From contig PHBO01000009.1 of the NCBI GenBank assembly GCA_002840645.1, forward strand, positions 1 through 64,000: a stretch of DNA of 64,000 bases. The letters are read 5' to 3'. The notes beneath the pieces were generated by a model. That model had not been told where the DNA came from, did not search any database, and saw only the letters and a list, made by a program, of their open reading frames with translations. A program made the position numbers and the translations under genes. Below, in pieces: positions 17,601-25,784 of this stretch (position 1 is its first letter; each line of letters opens with the position of its first letter). The DNA comes from Candidatus Cloacimonetes bacterium HGW-Cloacimonetes-3. GTDB taxonomy: Bacteria > Cloacimonadota > Cloacimonadia > Cloacimonadales > Cloacimonadaceae.

Positions 17601-19448
17601 AACTTCAAATCTGTCTGCATTGCTGCTATATCCTGTGTCACGATACATCCGGAATGAAAAAGAATAGCTGTACACACCCACACTGCTACAATCTATGCGT
17701 GGGCTTGCAAGGTAGGCAGAGTTCCCATTGGCAGCACTAAAACTGTTGTAGCGAAGCATACCGGACCCGGATTGGGGTGAACATGTAGGGCTTCCGCCGG
17801 TGGTTACACGCTCAAACATCTGAGCGCCGGCGATGGGTTGGTTCTCCCAGCCTTCGGGCATATAGGACGAAACGTCAAAACCTTCTGTTTGGGGATTGGG
17901 AGAGAAGCTTATGGTTACAATGGGAGCAACGCCTTTGCTGAAACTCATGGTTGTTCCGGCTGAGGAGCCAATGCCATACAGGCTTAGGTTACCCGCACTG
18001 CCATCCTGAAGGAAGGGAGAGGGGTTGGTAGTACTATTAATCTTGGTTCTGCCTGTTTCCAGGCTGAAGTTAGCAGAACTTACTGTTCCATCTACAGTGG
18101 TTGTTCCACCGGGACGGTAGATGTACAGCTCGTCAGGAGGTCCGTCCGCATTGCCGTCTCCACAGCTTGTGTCTATGCGATATACTAAAAGTCCCGATGC
18201 GGGAATGCTGTTCTCGAAAGTTCCCGTCTTCTTGCGGAATTCCACCACATAGTATTGGTTGGCATTATTGGAGTTTATCCGGTAGGCATTACCGGTGGAG
18301 GAGGTTAGCGGGTTCAGGGTATATTGCTGATCAGTAGTAATAGTTGGGATGCTGGAAATCCAGTGCCCGTATTTCCATTTCATGAAGGCAGTCATGTGCT
18401 GAGGCGGATTCTGGTCGGATTGCATGATATCCCAGGAACCTGCAGGGCTTATATCATTGGATACGTAGTGATACAAGTCCGGAGCTCCCAGCGTATGAAA
18501 AAACTCGTGGCAGATTACGCCTACCCCGCGGCTGGCAAGAAAAGTCTGCAATTGAAAGTTGAAGTCATAAACCCGTTTACCGTTAATATACACATAACGA
18601 TCGTATAATGACCAGCGATGAGGCCAGAGTAAGCTGCTCCATGCTCCTGCCGATCCCTTGACAACAAATACCACGTTGTCCACTCTCCCATCGCCGTCAG
18701 AGTCTATGTTTAGGCTTGAGGGGATAGAGGATGAAACACCGGTGCAAGCATTTTGTAGTAAGGTAAACTCACGTGATCTTCTTTCGGTATCACCATCGTA
18801 GCCCGTGGGATTGGTAGTTGCATCATAAGGCTGAAAATAAGCGCGCGGGTGGCTATCCTGCCATGAAACAACCAGATTGTTTACTGCTGCCGGATACATG
18901 GTGGTATTCACTGTAAGCTGGTTATAGCTTGCTTCCTGATAGTAGCTTTTTAACGAACTGGTGCCGGTGTTGAACCATCCAGTGTAGTTACTGATACTTT
19001 CTCCATACTCGGTTTCATCCGAGAAGCGGATAAAGATAACGATGTTGTTAATCGTTCCGGTTGTGGGTGCATCGCGCTCTGTAGGCATATAGAACTTAGT
19101 TTTGCGCATCTCTTTGTATGCAGCTTCGCTGATATTGACCCCGGGGTTTATCCCACGCATTTGAGGAAGGTCTTTGCCTGCAATCAGAGAACTTGCAACA
19201 ACTTCGTTGCCACTTTTCTCAGCATAACAGTAATACCCGTTAACGGAATTGCGGATAATAGTGTAATTATCCTTATCATGCAGCCAGTTATGGTATTCGT
19301 CACCGCTGGCAAGGCAGTCGATCTTCGTACCATCGGGTTGTGTTATACTTACCGGTACATTGTTCAGGTATGCCCCATGCAGAGGCAAGCGGATAAGGAC
19401 TGCAAAAACTGTTACCAGTAAAAGAGTATAGGCTTTGGCAGTTAACAC
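14625..19448 (-). CDS. Giant secreted M6-type (immune inhibitor A-like) metalloprotease
   Basis: The protein has 1607 residues. The start is a GTG (19446-19448) with AGGAG 6 nt upstream, followed by a signal peptide. An N-terminal propeptide-like region (about 28-120) leads to the catalytic domain, where HEFFHTLGAPDLYH places zinc ligands at His314 and His318 with Glu315 as base; the GxxD following is typical of M6 peptidases. Downstream come two jelly-roll domains of the choice-of-anchor J kind (about 520-700 and 800-1000), an Ig-like domain, a further jelly roll, a CARDB-like segment and a C-terminal FN3-like module from about 1538. It probably degrades extracellular protein, which suits an amino-acid fermenter. 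Substrate specificity is unknown. Confidence 0.9.
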   Translation of the reverse strand: MLTAKAYTLLLVTVFAVLIRLPLHGAYLNNVPVSITQPDGTKIDCLASGDEYHNWLHDKDNYTIIRNSVNGYYCYAEKSGNEVVASSLIAGKDLPQMRGINPGVNISEAAYKEMRKTKFYMPTERDAPTTGTINNIVIFIRFSDETEYGESISNYTGWFNTGTSSLKSYYQEASYNQLTVNTTMYPAAVNNLVVSWQDSHPRAYFQPYDATTNPTGYDGDTERRSREFTLLQNACTGVSSSIPSSLNIDSDGDGRVDNVVFVVKGSAGAWSSLLWPHRWSLYDRYVYINGKRVYDFNFQLQTFLASRGVGVICHEFFHTLGAPDLYHYVSNDISPAGSWDIMQSDQNPPQHMTAFMKWKYGHWISSIPTITTDQQYTLNPLTSSTGNAYRINSNNANQYYVVEFRKKTGTFENSIPASGLLVYRIDTSCGDGNADGPPDELYIYRPGGTTTVDGTVSSANFSLETGRTKINSTTNPSPFLQDGSAGNLSLYGIGSSAGTTMSFSKGVAPIVTISFSPNPQTEGFDVSSYMPEGWENQPIAGAQMFERVTTGGSPTCSPQSGSGMLRYNSFSAANGNSAYLASPRIDCSSVGVYSYSFSFRMYRDTGYSSNADRFEVYYNSTQNLSGTPSLLGTINRYIGMAPAVGSAGWYQYSYNLTLPTSGYYYVVLKAISAYGNNMFIDSFSFTRTVIPPNAAISPSPPDLTTELNFTQALSWSSGGGNPSAYKLYLGTNNPPSNIVNGTNLGNVLNYIPPGGMPLGSTIYWKIVPTNSGGDASNCPVWRFSTIADTSIFPMAEAFGSTGTSFPPTNWTRWSGQLAEPAVLATNTSIWGQDDWTNIVTAPVNYSARTNIYGTNRYGWLISPLLNLPANAMLVFDLALTDYANSNPITSDANGTTGTDDQFAVLIGDGITWASANLIRKWDNAGSAYVYNNISSTGDKVYLDLSAYAGYKYIALYGASTTSNADNDLFVDNLVVQTKPATATISCSPEEWNAGSAELNSIQIKQIKIYNGGGSTLSVDNAFVAGSSAFTLVSSPSYPISLTFGQSATLTLQYHPTLSGSHNAQLVVQSNVSNQTIYLSGNGVDPRVLNLPYLQNFDTVTVPSLPLGWRAYVNSSSTSAYVSSSTSYPSSNPNSIAFSNSSDASADIRLVTPEILLPIGSTKLTLYARGSSAGYQLLIGTVPNADGSGVFSQFASLDLSNVSTAYTFSMAEYTGTDRYIAIKHGVGGTYRSIYIDDFRLEALLNNDLAISGVSGYGLGVVGEGMHYQVSVTNNGLTAQNSYTVKLMAEDRRMELASLQVNSPLLPDAVATHSLSWIPGTADILNVYALLVFEGDGNLSNNTSSSSTAIVYPADTYLPLSGDPSSESTANMLPISFYWKNSLSETIYLAEELKMASGNLVGLVYKSHFVQELSNKPLKIWLKNTNETDLSAGWSGFTDYVLVFDGVINLPLGTNLLNITLTSPFAYTGANLAVRVNRPMDTEYFNTYNHFFYNDSLSFPNRSRYILSDSIVYDPAAPSALGTLSSSIPLTSFVVDNAVLATPVVSIQQQGTSLVLSWDAIPGAVKYRVFGSSSPLLLRDIPIAVTTELSYTLPNSSIMFFKVVATTED

Positions 19449-19652
19449 TCAAACTCCTGTTATCCTAATTCCTGTATCCTGCCTGCTTATCCGGTGCTGA
19501 ACCGGGCAGTGGTTGACCGGGGGTTCACCGAGATAAATCACGGTGATCTCATGGTCAGATCATGGTCGGCTCACCTTCGAGCAGCAAGAGTGAGGCAAGG
19601 AATCTATCTTATTATTTTAATACTTTATGGAAATTCCCTCTATCATGGTTAG
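19449..19652. other. Short intergenic region with a run of related short repeats
   Basis: The sequence at 19498-19580 contains several overlapping copies of ACCGGG-, ATCACGGTGATCTC- and ATCATGGTC-like words that can pair with one another (for example GAGAT with ATCTC). It lies between the start of the metalloprotease gene and the end of dtd. No gene is visible. Confidence 0.4.
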
Positions 19653-20090
19653 CTACCACTCCAAGTTTATGGTAATAGGTCCGTCGTTCACAAGGCTTAC
19701 CTGCATATCTGCGGCAAAGATACCCGTCTGCACATTTATGCCCTTCTGCCTTAACAGCAGGATGAAATCGTTATATAGTAGCTTTGCATGTTCCGGGGCT
19801 GCAGCTTGGGTAAAATCAGGGCGTCTGCCGCGGTTACAATTGGCATAAAGAGTAAATTGCGAGATAAGCAGAATGCTGCCTCCTGTATCCAGCAAGGAAT
19901 GGTTCAATTTCCCGTTTGTATCCGCAAAGATGCGTAGTTCGGTGCATTTTGCGGCAGCAGCGGATAAGATAGGCACATCGTCTGTAGCGGCAAAGCCCAC
20001 AAAGAGCAGCAAGCCGTTTCCTATCTCGCCGCTGATCTGTTCGTTCACACGGCAGCAAGCACTGCTAACGCGTTGCAGGGTGATGCGCAT
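19653..20090 (-). CDS. dtd: D-aminoacyl-tRNA deacylase
   Basis: Dtd hydrolyses D-amino acids (and glycine on tRNA-Ala) wrongly attached to tRNA. The 145-residue protein has both active-site motifs of the family: SQFTLYANC in the middle and NDGPITINLEW at the C-terminus, corresponding to the Gly-cisPro element. It is the last gene of the mre operon, 3 bp after the lipoprotein gene, an unusual position. Confidence 0.96.
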   Translation of the reverse strand: MRITLQRVSSACCRVNEQISGEIGNGLLLFVGFAATDDVPILSAAAAKCTELRIFADTNGKLNHSLLDTGGSILLISQFTLYANCNRGRRPDFTQAAAPEHAKLLYNDFILLLRQKGINVQTGIFAADMQVSLVNDGPITINLEW

Positions 20091-20093
20091 GAT

Positions 20094-20699
20094 TTAATCT
20101 ATATGGAAGCTGTGTACTTCATAGCAACCTGCTACATCAATCCAGATAGAGCCTTCTTTGAAGGGGGGAATCATGTAGGCAAGCCGACCGAATTTTGCTC
20201 CGGGTTTGATAAATCCCGCGCTAAGAGTTTGGCGTTCCCATTCGGAAGTGATTTGAAATCTTTTCTTGAAGCGGTTTACTATTTTGCCGTTGTCCATAAA
20301 AACAATCATCCGCATTTGAGCTTGGGGAGGGGAAGCGGTATTGGTCTTGAAAGAAGTGCGTACATAGTAGCCGCCATATCTGCGTACCGGAAAGGGATCA
20401 CTTAACACCATTACAGATTTATCGGAAGCATCAATCCGCAGAGAGGTTCCCCCGTCCAAAGAAACGCCCGGGTCTATGTTTACCGGGCTGGATTCTCCAC
20501 CGGGAGGGTCAAGGTGTACTACCCAGCTTTTTAAAGCATCGGCAGCTACATCAGAGTATGGATTAAAACTGGGGTTTGCGATTAAGTTAGGAGTGTTATC
20601 CACATCATTGTCTGTAAAGTTTAAGGTAGAGACAACCGTGCAGGAGCTAAACAGCAACAGCGCAGGCAGGATTAAGCATAGATAAGGACACTTCTTCAT
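20094..20699 (-). CDS. Predicted lipoprotein with carbohydrate-binding-like beta-sandwich
   Basis: This 201-residue protein has a type II signal peptide with lipobox LFSSC (Cys20). From residue ~38 the NLIANPSFNPYSD segment and the alternating strands resemble carbohydrate-binding modules of the CBM4/9 or galactose-binding-like fold. Its ATG overlaps the rodA stop by 4 bp (ATGA), so it is translated with the elongasome genes. A peptidoglycan- or glycan-binding role at the envelope is inference from fold and context only. I do not recognise a named family. Confidence 0.75.
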   Translation of the reverse strand: MKKCPYLCLILPALLLFSSCTVVSTLNFTDNDVDNTPNLIANPSFNPYSDVAADALKSWVVHLDPPGGESSPVNIDPGVSLDGGTSLRIDASDKSVMVLSDPFPVRRYGGYYVRTSFKTNTASPPQAQMRMIVFMDNGKIVNRFKKRFQITSEWERQTLSAGFIKPGAKFGRLAYMIPPFKEGSIWIDVAGCYEVHSFHID

Positions 20700-21913
20700 T
20701 TAATAAAACCTCGTTCATTCAGATACTTAAGGATTACTCCCATGGATATGGCATTGATCAACAGATTTGATCCCCCATAACTAATAAAGGGTAAAGGAAT
20801 ACCTGTTGCAGGAACTAAGCCAATGTTCATTCCAATATTGATAAAGGTCTGAAACATAAGATAAGCCATTATCCCCGCAGTGGCAACTTTTCTCTCTCTG
20901 ACCTTCAGTTCGCCGGTATTTTTGATGATGCGCGAGAAAAAGGCAACAAAAACAATCAGGAGTAAAACACTACCGACAAAACCGAATTCTTCACCGATTA
21001 CGGAGAAAATGAAATCGGTGTGATGCTCAGGCAGGAAGTTCATGTTCTTCTGCGTTCCCAACAGCCAGCCCTTGCCGAAAACGCTGCCACTTCCGATGGC
21101 TATTTTTGCCTGGATAATCTGATATCCGGCACCTAAGGGGTCACGAGTGGGATCCATGAAGGTAAGAATACGATTCTGCTGGTAGTCCTTCAATCCCATC
21201 CAAAAAACGGGGGTGATGAGTGAGATGAAGATATTAGCAATGCCTGCAACAGTAACCGCCACCCAAGAAAGATGCGCCCGTAACAACAGCAGCACTAAAA
21301 TGATAATCCAAATGGGAATAAATGGTAGCCATACGGAGCACACCACACTAACCACCGGGCTTAAGATAAGCAAAACGTAGAAAATCGGCACATCAGCAGC
21401 AATAAGCATTGCCATCAGGCTTGCCCAAAAAACAAGGGTGGTGCCAAAATCAGGCTCGATAATAATAAGCATTACAGGCAGCATAACAATCAGGACGCCA
21501 TACAAAATCTGACGATACTCGTTCAGATGCTCCCGCGAGATAATGCGCGCTACCATAAGAATTGTGAATAGTTTGGCACTTTCTGAGGGCTGGAGATTTA
21601 TCCCCCCCAGGCTGAACCACCGGTGCGAACCGTTTACTGCGGGGGTAAACAGCACAACAACCAAAGCCAGCATGTTCAGCACGAACATAGGCAACACCAG
21701 GATGTCGAAGATAGGCATGGGCAGTTTCAAGAGAAGTGCGATGGCACCAAGTGATAGCACTGCAAAGATGATCTGCTTCCACCAGTTGTTTTCGATGCTT
21801 ACATGCTGTCCGATAACCGTGGTGGATGCGCTGAAGATGGCGATGCAGCCCATGATGATAAGGCAGACAAGCAAGCCCAGGAGAGTGAAATCAAACTTCT
21901 TGCGGTTTATCAT
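20696..21913 (-). CDS. rodA: Rod-shape SEDS glycosyltransferase RodA
   Basis: RodA polymerises lipid II into glycan strands during cell elongation, paired with PBP2. The 405-residue protein has about ten hydrophobic helices. SEDS landmarks are SLGGINLQPSE, the GSGSVFGKGWLLGTQ loop, LPEHHTDFIFSVIGEE with its catalytic-region Asp, and FISYGGSNLLINAI near the C-terminus. The ATG overlaps the mrdA stop (ATGA), giving the classical PBP2-RodA pair. Confidence 0.97.
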   Translation of the reverse strand: MINRKKFDFTLLGLLVCLIIMGCIAIFSASTTVIGQHVSIENNWWKQIIFAVLSLGAIALLLKLPMPIFDILVLPMFVLNMLALVVVLFTPAVNGSHRWFSLGGINLQPSESAKLFTILMVARIISREHLNEYRQILYGVLIVMLPVMLIIIEPDFGTTLVFWASLMAMLIAADVPIFYVLLILSPVVSVVCSVWLPFIPIWIIILVLLLLRAHLSWVAVTVAGIANIFISLITPVFWMGLKDYQQNRILTFMDPTRDPLGAGYQIIQAKIAIGSGSVFGKGWLLGTQKNMNFLPEHHTDFIFSVIGEEFGFVGSVLLLIVFVAFFSRIIKNTGELKVRERKVATAGIMAYLMFQTFINIGMNIGLVPATGIPLPFISYGGSNLLINAISMGVILKYLNERGFIK

Positions 21914-23787
21914 CGCTCTGCTTCCTGGGGTGTTTCTGTTTCCGCCGGAGGTGTTTCAGGTTCTTCAGGCTCTAAGGGGTGTACATCCTCCGCAGTTCTG
22001 AATTTGGGAGGTAGGGGTGTAACCTTCTTAATTTCCTCAAGGTTTCCGATGTAGTAGTCGAAGATTCGCTTGGTTATCGGTGCTGCCAGTGCTCCGCCGC
22101 CACCTGCATTCTCCAGAAATACAGTTACTGCTATTTCCGGTTTGGTGGTTACCAGATAACCGCAGAACCAAGCATGAGTGGTTTTACCCATAGAATTCTC
22201 GGCAGAGCCGGTTTTGCCATATACTGTGCCACTGCTTGCCTTGGCATTGGCACCTGTACCACCGGGTGCATTTACTACCGCCCACAAGCCCTCCCGGATA
22301 GTTTGGAGAGTGGATTGCTTCATGGGCAGAGGCTTTCTTACTAAGGGGATTAGCTGTTCACGGGTTAGCCTTCCCCTTCCCATCGTTTGCTTCAGCAGAT
22401 GAGGTTGTGTCCATATCCCGTTATTGGCAATGGCAGCGTAGAAAGCATTCATCTGCAGGGGTGTGTTTAACACCTCTCCCTGCCCGATGGAAAGGTTTAC
22501 CTTATGCCCGATGATCCCGATATTCTTGCCAAAGGTTTTCTTATACCAATCGGTGCTGGGGAAAAAGCCCTGTCTTTCGTTGGGCAGGTCTATACCTGTT
22601 CTGCCGAAGAGGTGGTTGCTGCCCGCATACTCGCGCATCTTTTCCAGATTAAGCTTAAGGGATAGATCGTAGAAGTAAACATCGCAAGAAACCCTAAGTG
22701 CATCAATAACGTTATTGCTGCCGTGACCTCCGCTGCTCCAGCAACGGAAAAAACGGTTGCCGATCTTCATCCCACCTACACATGAAGCAAGACGCGTGTA
22801 TGGGGTAACGATACCGCTATCCAGCCCCAAGCCGGCGGTTAAGGGCTTGAACACGGAACCGGGAGGATAAGAACCATGGATAACCCTATCCATCATGGGT
22901 TTTTCGCTGCGGTTCAAGAATTCCCAGGTATCCGGGCTGATCTTTTGCATAAAGAGGTTGGGGTCATAATCAGGCTTACTGACGTATGCCAGAATTCCAC
23001 CGCTGCGGATATCTGTTACAACCACTGCGCCTTTCATATTATCAGGGAAGGTGCCGGAAACAAATTCCTGAAGGTCATTATCGATGGTAAGAACCACAGA
23101 AAGCCCGTTTAGTGGTTCGATGTTACTGTTATCCGCAAAGAGTTCCAAGCTCCTGCCCTGTGCATCCACCTGTACAATTTCTCTGCCGTCTCTGCCACGA
23201 AGTAGTACTTCGTAAAAACTCTCTAATCCGGATTTGCCGATATAGCTGTTCAGGGAATAATCTTCTTTGCGATAGAGCTCGTATTCTTTCTCACTAATCC
23301 TGCCTACATAGCCCGAGAAGTGGTTGGGATAAAGGTATTCACGCGTAGAGCCGATCCTGAACGAAAGCTCAGGATAGTAGTTCATCTGCTCCGAGAGCAT
23401 CAGCATCTTCTCATATTGGATATTATCTGCCAGCAGAATTTCCTCATAAGTCTTGAACCGCTGCTTCAGAACCAGATCGTGTAAATCTGTTTCATTCATG
23501 GCAAAATTGCGTTCCAGAAACCTTGCCAAAGCCGGGAAGTTGCGTATTTTACCGCTGGTTAGATACAGGTTGTGAGAGGGCACATTGCTTACGATGGGGC
23601 GGTATTTATGATCATATATCTCGCCTCGGGTGGCGGTGATTCTGCGTATCCTCACGAAGTTACTTTCTGCGATACGCTGGTAGGTTTTCCCTTTCACCAC
23701 CTGTAATCTGAATAAGGAACCTATCAGCAGGGCGAACAGTACTGCCAGAGTGATACGATAAACAAGAGTGGCGTGGGATTTAGTCAT
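21910..23787 (-). CDS. mrdA: Penicillin-binding protein 2 (elongation transpeptidase)
   Basis: This 625-residue class B PBP crosslinks elongation peptidoglycan. One N-terminal membrane helix (about 8-28) is followed by the pedestal domain and the transpeptidase domain. The catalytic motifs are SVFK in PPGSVFKPL, SCD in RVSCDVYFYDL and KTG in YGKTGSAEN. The C-terminal ~30 residues are Pro/Glu-rich and probably unstructured. It overlaps mreD by 8 bp and rodA by 4 bp. Confidence 0.96.
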   Translation of the reverse strand: MTKSHATLVYRITLAVLFALLIGSLFRLQVVKGKTYQRIAESNFVRIRRITATRGEIYDHKYRPIVSNVPSHNLYLTSGKIRNFPALARFLERNFAMNETDLHDLVLKQRFKTYEEILLADNIQYEKMLMLSEQMNYYPELSFRIGSTREYLYPNHFSGYVGRISEKEYELYRKEDYSLNSYIGKSGLESFYEVLLRGRDGREIVQVDAQGRSLELFADNSNIEPLNGLSVVLTIDNDLQEFVSGTFPDNMKGAVVVTDIRSGGILAYVSKPDYDPNLFMQKISPDTWEFLNRSEKPMMDRVIHGSYPPGSVFKPLTAGLGLDSGIVTPYTRLASCVGGMKIGNRFFRCWSSGGHGSNNVIDALRVSCDVYFYDLSLKLNLEKMREYAGSNHLFGRTGIDLPNERQGFFPSTDWYKKTFGKNIGIIGHKVNLSIGQGEVLNTPLQMNAFYAAIANNGIWTQPHLLKQTMGRGRLTREQLIPLVRKPLPMKQSTLQTIREGLWAVVNAPGGTGANAKASSGTVYGKTGSAENSMGKTTHAWFCGYLVTTKPEIAVTVFLENAGGGGALAAPITKRIFDYYIGNLEEIKKVTPLPPKFRTAEDVHPLEPEEPETPPAETETPQEAER

Positions 23788-24274
23788 GGGCTATGCTGAG
23801 GCGAACCTTGCTTAGCAATTGCATCGTCCAAAACACCACAAAACTGAAAGCCAGGTTGTAGATAAAACCTATAAGCGATAAGGTAAGCAGCTTTGTGCCA
23901 AAGCCATAAGCCAAGCCAAAAACTAACAATTGCAACAGGATAAAGATCAGGTTTGCCACCCCTATAGTTAGCATTTTGGCTACGGTGCTATCCACTTCGA
24001 AGGGCATGCGAAACTCGTTTATAATAATACCCAGCAGGCAAAACACAAAGGCATACATGCCAAAAGTGGCGGGATTAAGGGTGTCGTACATGGCTCCTAT
24101 GAAGAATATCAGGATCAAGGCGTGGTTACGTGGTCTGGTCCAAACAGTATAAATTAGCCAGGGGATAAGGATATTGGGGATCACATTGGCAATCGTAAAA
24201 GCCGGCATTACCAGTATCTGGGTGTATAAAAACACCAAGCTTAAGAGAACCGTCCAAACGATGCTAACTATCAT
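23780..24274 (-). CDS. mreD: Rod-shape-determining membrane protein MreD
   Basis: This 164-residue protein is almost entirely hydrophobic, with five or six predicted membrane helices and an NPATFGMYAFVF segment resembling the MreD core. Identification rests on size, hydrophobicity and its place immediately before mrdA. It starts 3 bp after the CofE-like gene stop. MreD links MreC to the membrane components of the elongasome. Confidence 0.85.
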   Translation of the reverse strand: MIVSIVWTVLLSLVFLYTQILVMPAFTIANVIPNILIPWLIYTVWTRPRNHALILIFFIGAMYDTLNPATFGMYAFVFCLLGIIINEFRMPFEVDSTVAKMLTIGVANLIFILLQLLVFGLAYGFGTKLLTLSLIGFIYNLAFSFVVFWTMQLLSKVRLSIAHD

Positions 24275-24277
24275 TTT

Positions 24278-24970
24278 TTAATCGTTTAGCCTTCGTACTA
24301 TGCACAGGGGGGTAAGCTCATCACCCTGACCCTGGGGATTATCTTTCATAGCCAGCTCAATAAAGTGCTTGGATACGCCTTTGCTTCCACCAATCATCCA
24401 GCTTCCACCAATGTCGTTAATATCCATCACGGCAAAGCCATAACCGAATTCTTCCTTCAGGTCTTCGCATACCTGCCCGGGATTCAACGGTCCTTTGATT
24501 ACAGTTTCGTTGTATGGTGGTACCGGAGAGGTAGTGGCTGCGTCCACTAAGGCTGCCTGCATTCCTGCGATACGATAGAAATCACCTTTGCGTCCCGTAA
24601 GCTTGCCGATTGCCCCGATAAAAGCAGCGAAAAGGATGCGGCATTTGCCTGTTTCATCGATGGCACACTGCATACTTGTGGGGGAGCCTAAACCGATACC
24701 GTACGGTACTTTGGCTACATAGTGGCTAAGCACCTTAGCCAGATGGCTTATCTCAATTTCTGATACAGGGATAGCTCTGCCCTGGGTGATAGCCAGAGGG
24801 CTTTCGCTGATAGTTAGCATATCGCCTGCTTGCATTTGTGGCAAGGCAAATTCTCGGATAATATCGTTGATGCTATCCTCAGGAGTAAGGATTCTGGTTT
24901 TAACCGGAATGCGTATAAAACGCTGTCCGTAAAGAGTTACAATCGGTTCAAGGTTTTTACTGTGGCTCAC
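24278..24970 (-). CDS. CofE-like (F420-0:gamma-glutamyl ligase family) protein in the mre operon
   Basis: The 230-residue protein resembles the bacterial branch of the F420 gamma-glutamyl ligase family. Recognisable segments are GDMLTISESPLAITQGRAIP (about 52-71), PYGIGLGSP (about 93), FYRIAGMQAALVDA (about 131) and VMDINDIGGSWMIGGS (about 182), the last matching the D-x-N-D-[IL]-G element. The start is GTG, sharing one base with the mreC stop (TAGTG). No F420-synthesis gene is visible, and this branch occurs in organisms without F420. Its substrate is unknown; a role in ligating an amino acid to a cell-wall or cofactor precursor is conjecture. Confidence 0.75.
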   Translation of the reverse strand: MSHSKNLEPIVTLYGQRFIRIPVKTRILTPEDSINDIIREFALPQMQAGDMLTISESPLAITQGRAIPVSEIEISHLAKVLSHYVAKVPYGIGLGSPTSMQCAIDETGKCRILFAAFIGAIGKLTGRKGDFYRIAGMQAALVDAATTSPVPPYNETVIKGPLNPGQVCEDLKEEFGYGFAVMDINDIGGSWMIGGSKGVSKHFIELAMKDNPQGQGDELTPLCIVRRLND

Positions 24971-25728
24971 TACTTTCCTTCCTTTTTCAAAATAAACACG
25001 TGCTCCAGGTTTTCCACCAGTGTAAAGGGGCTAACATCGGCACTAATAAAGAGGTTATCTTGTGATTCCCGGATACGTTTGATAACGCCTACAGGGTAAG
25101 ATTTGGGGTAGATGCGGGATAGATTGGAGGTAACGATAGTATCTCCAACCACTATTTCGGAACCAAGCTTCACCATGTTCATGCTGATAGTACCCGATAA
25201 ATCTGCTTCCAGAATGCCCTGAACACTGGTGCGGGCATCCATCACAGGGATTAGAAACTTGGGGTTGGAAAAGGGCAGAATAACGGAGTGATCGGCATTC
25301 ACCAGAATTATCTTACCCACGATACCGTTAGAGGAGATAACCGCAGAGCCAATCTGTATGCCATGTCCCATACCTTTATCCACGATTAGGTTTCGCTCCT
25401 GAAACTGCCCGGAGAAGCCTATTACTTCAGCCAGAACAAATTCCGTGAAACCTGTGTCAAAGCTGATGGTTTGGGCTTGAGTATATTGCTTCAGTTCGTT
25501 TTTCAGAGCAAGCTTATATAGCGTTTCTTCTGCCAGTTTCTTGCGCAGGGAGAACACTTCCTGTTTTAGTGCGGCTGTTGTTTCAATTGCTTTTAGTGAG
25601 CGCAGCATGGGGAAGAACAGAGTGTTGCCCAACCATCCTGCCTTGGAGGTGCGTGCCTCCTTACTGCCAATCAGCATCAATAACGATAGCAGGATCAGAA
25701 TTGCCGGAACAAGATGCTTTTTCAGCAA
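24970..25728 (-). CDS. mreC: Rod-shape-determining protein MreC
   Basis: MreC is a periplasmic scaffold of the elongasome with one N-terminal membrane helix (about 7-22), a coiled coil (about 45-80) and paired beta-barrel domains (about 90-250). The GFSGQFQERNLIVDKGMGHGIQIG segment is characteristic. Translation appears to start at TTG (25726-25728), with GGGAG 7 nt upstream; no ATG fits the frame near the helix. It has 252 residues. Confidence 0.92.
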   Translation of the reverse strand: MLKKHLVPAILILLSLLMLIGSKEARTSKAGWLGNTLFFPMLRSLKAIETTAALKQEVFSLRKKLAEETLYKLALKNELKQYTQAQTISFDTGFTEFVLAEVIGFSGQFQERNLIVDKGMGHGIQIGSAVISSNGIVGKIILVNADHSVILPFSNPKFLIPVMDARTSVQGILEADLSGTISMNMVKLGSEIVVGDTIVTSNLSRIYPKSYPVGVIKRIRESQDNLFISADVSPFTLVENLEHVFILKKEGK

Positions 25729-25748
25729 AACACACTCCCATCACCATT

Positions 25749-25776
25749 CTCAATTCTCAATTCTCAATTCTCAATT
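25749..25776. repeat. Four tandem copies of a 7-bp unit (CTCAATT) before mreC
   Basis: CTCAATT is repeated exactly four times in the 56-bp gap between the mreB stop and mreC start. Such a short perfect tandem can change copy number by slippage; here that would alter leader length but not a reading frame. Confidence 0.85.
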
Positions 25777-25784
25777 AACAGGCT

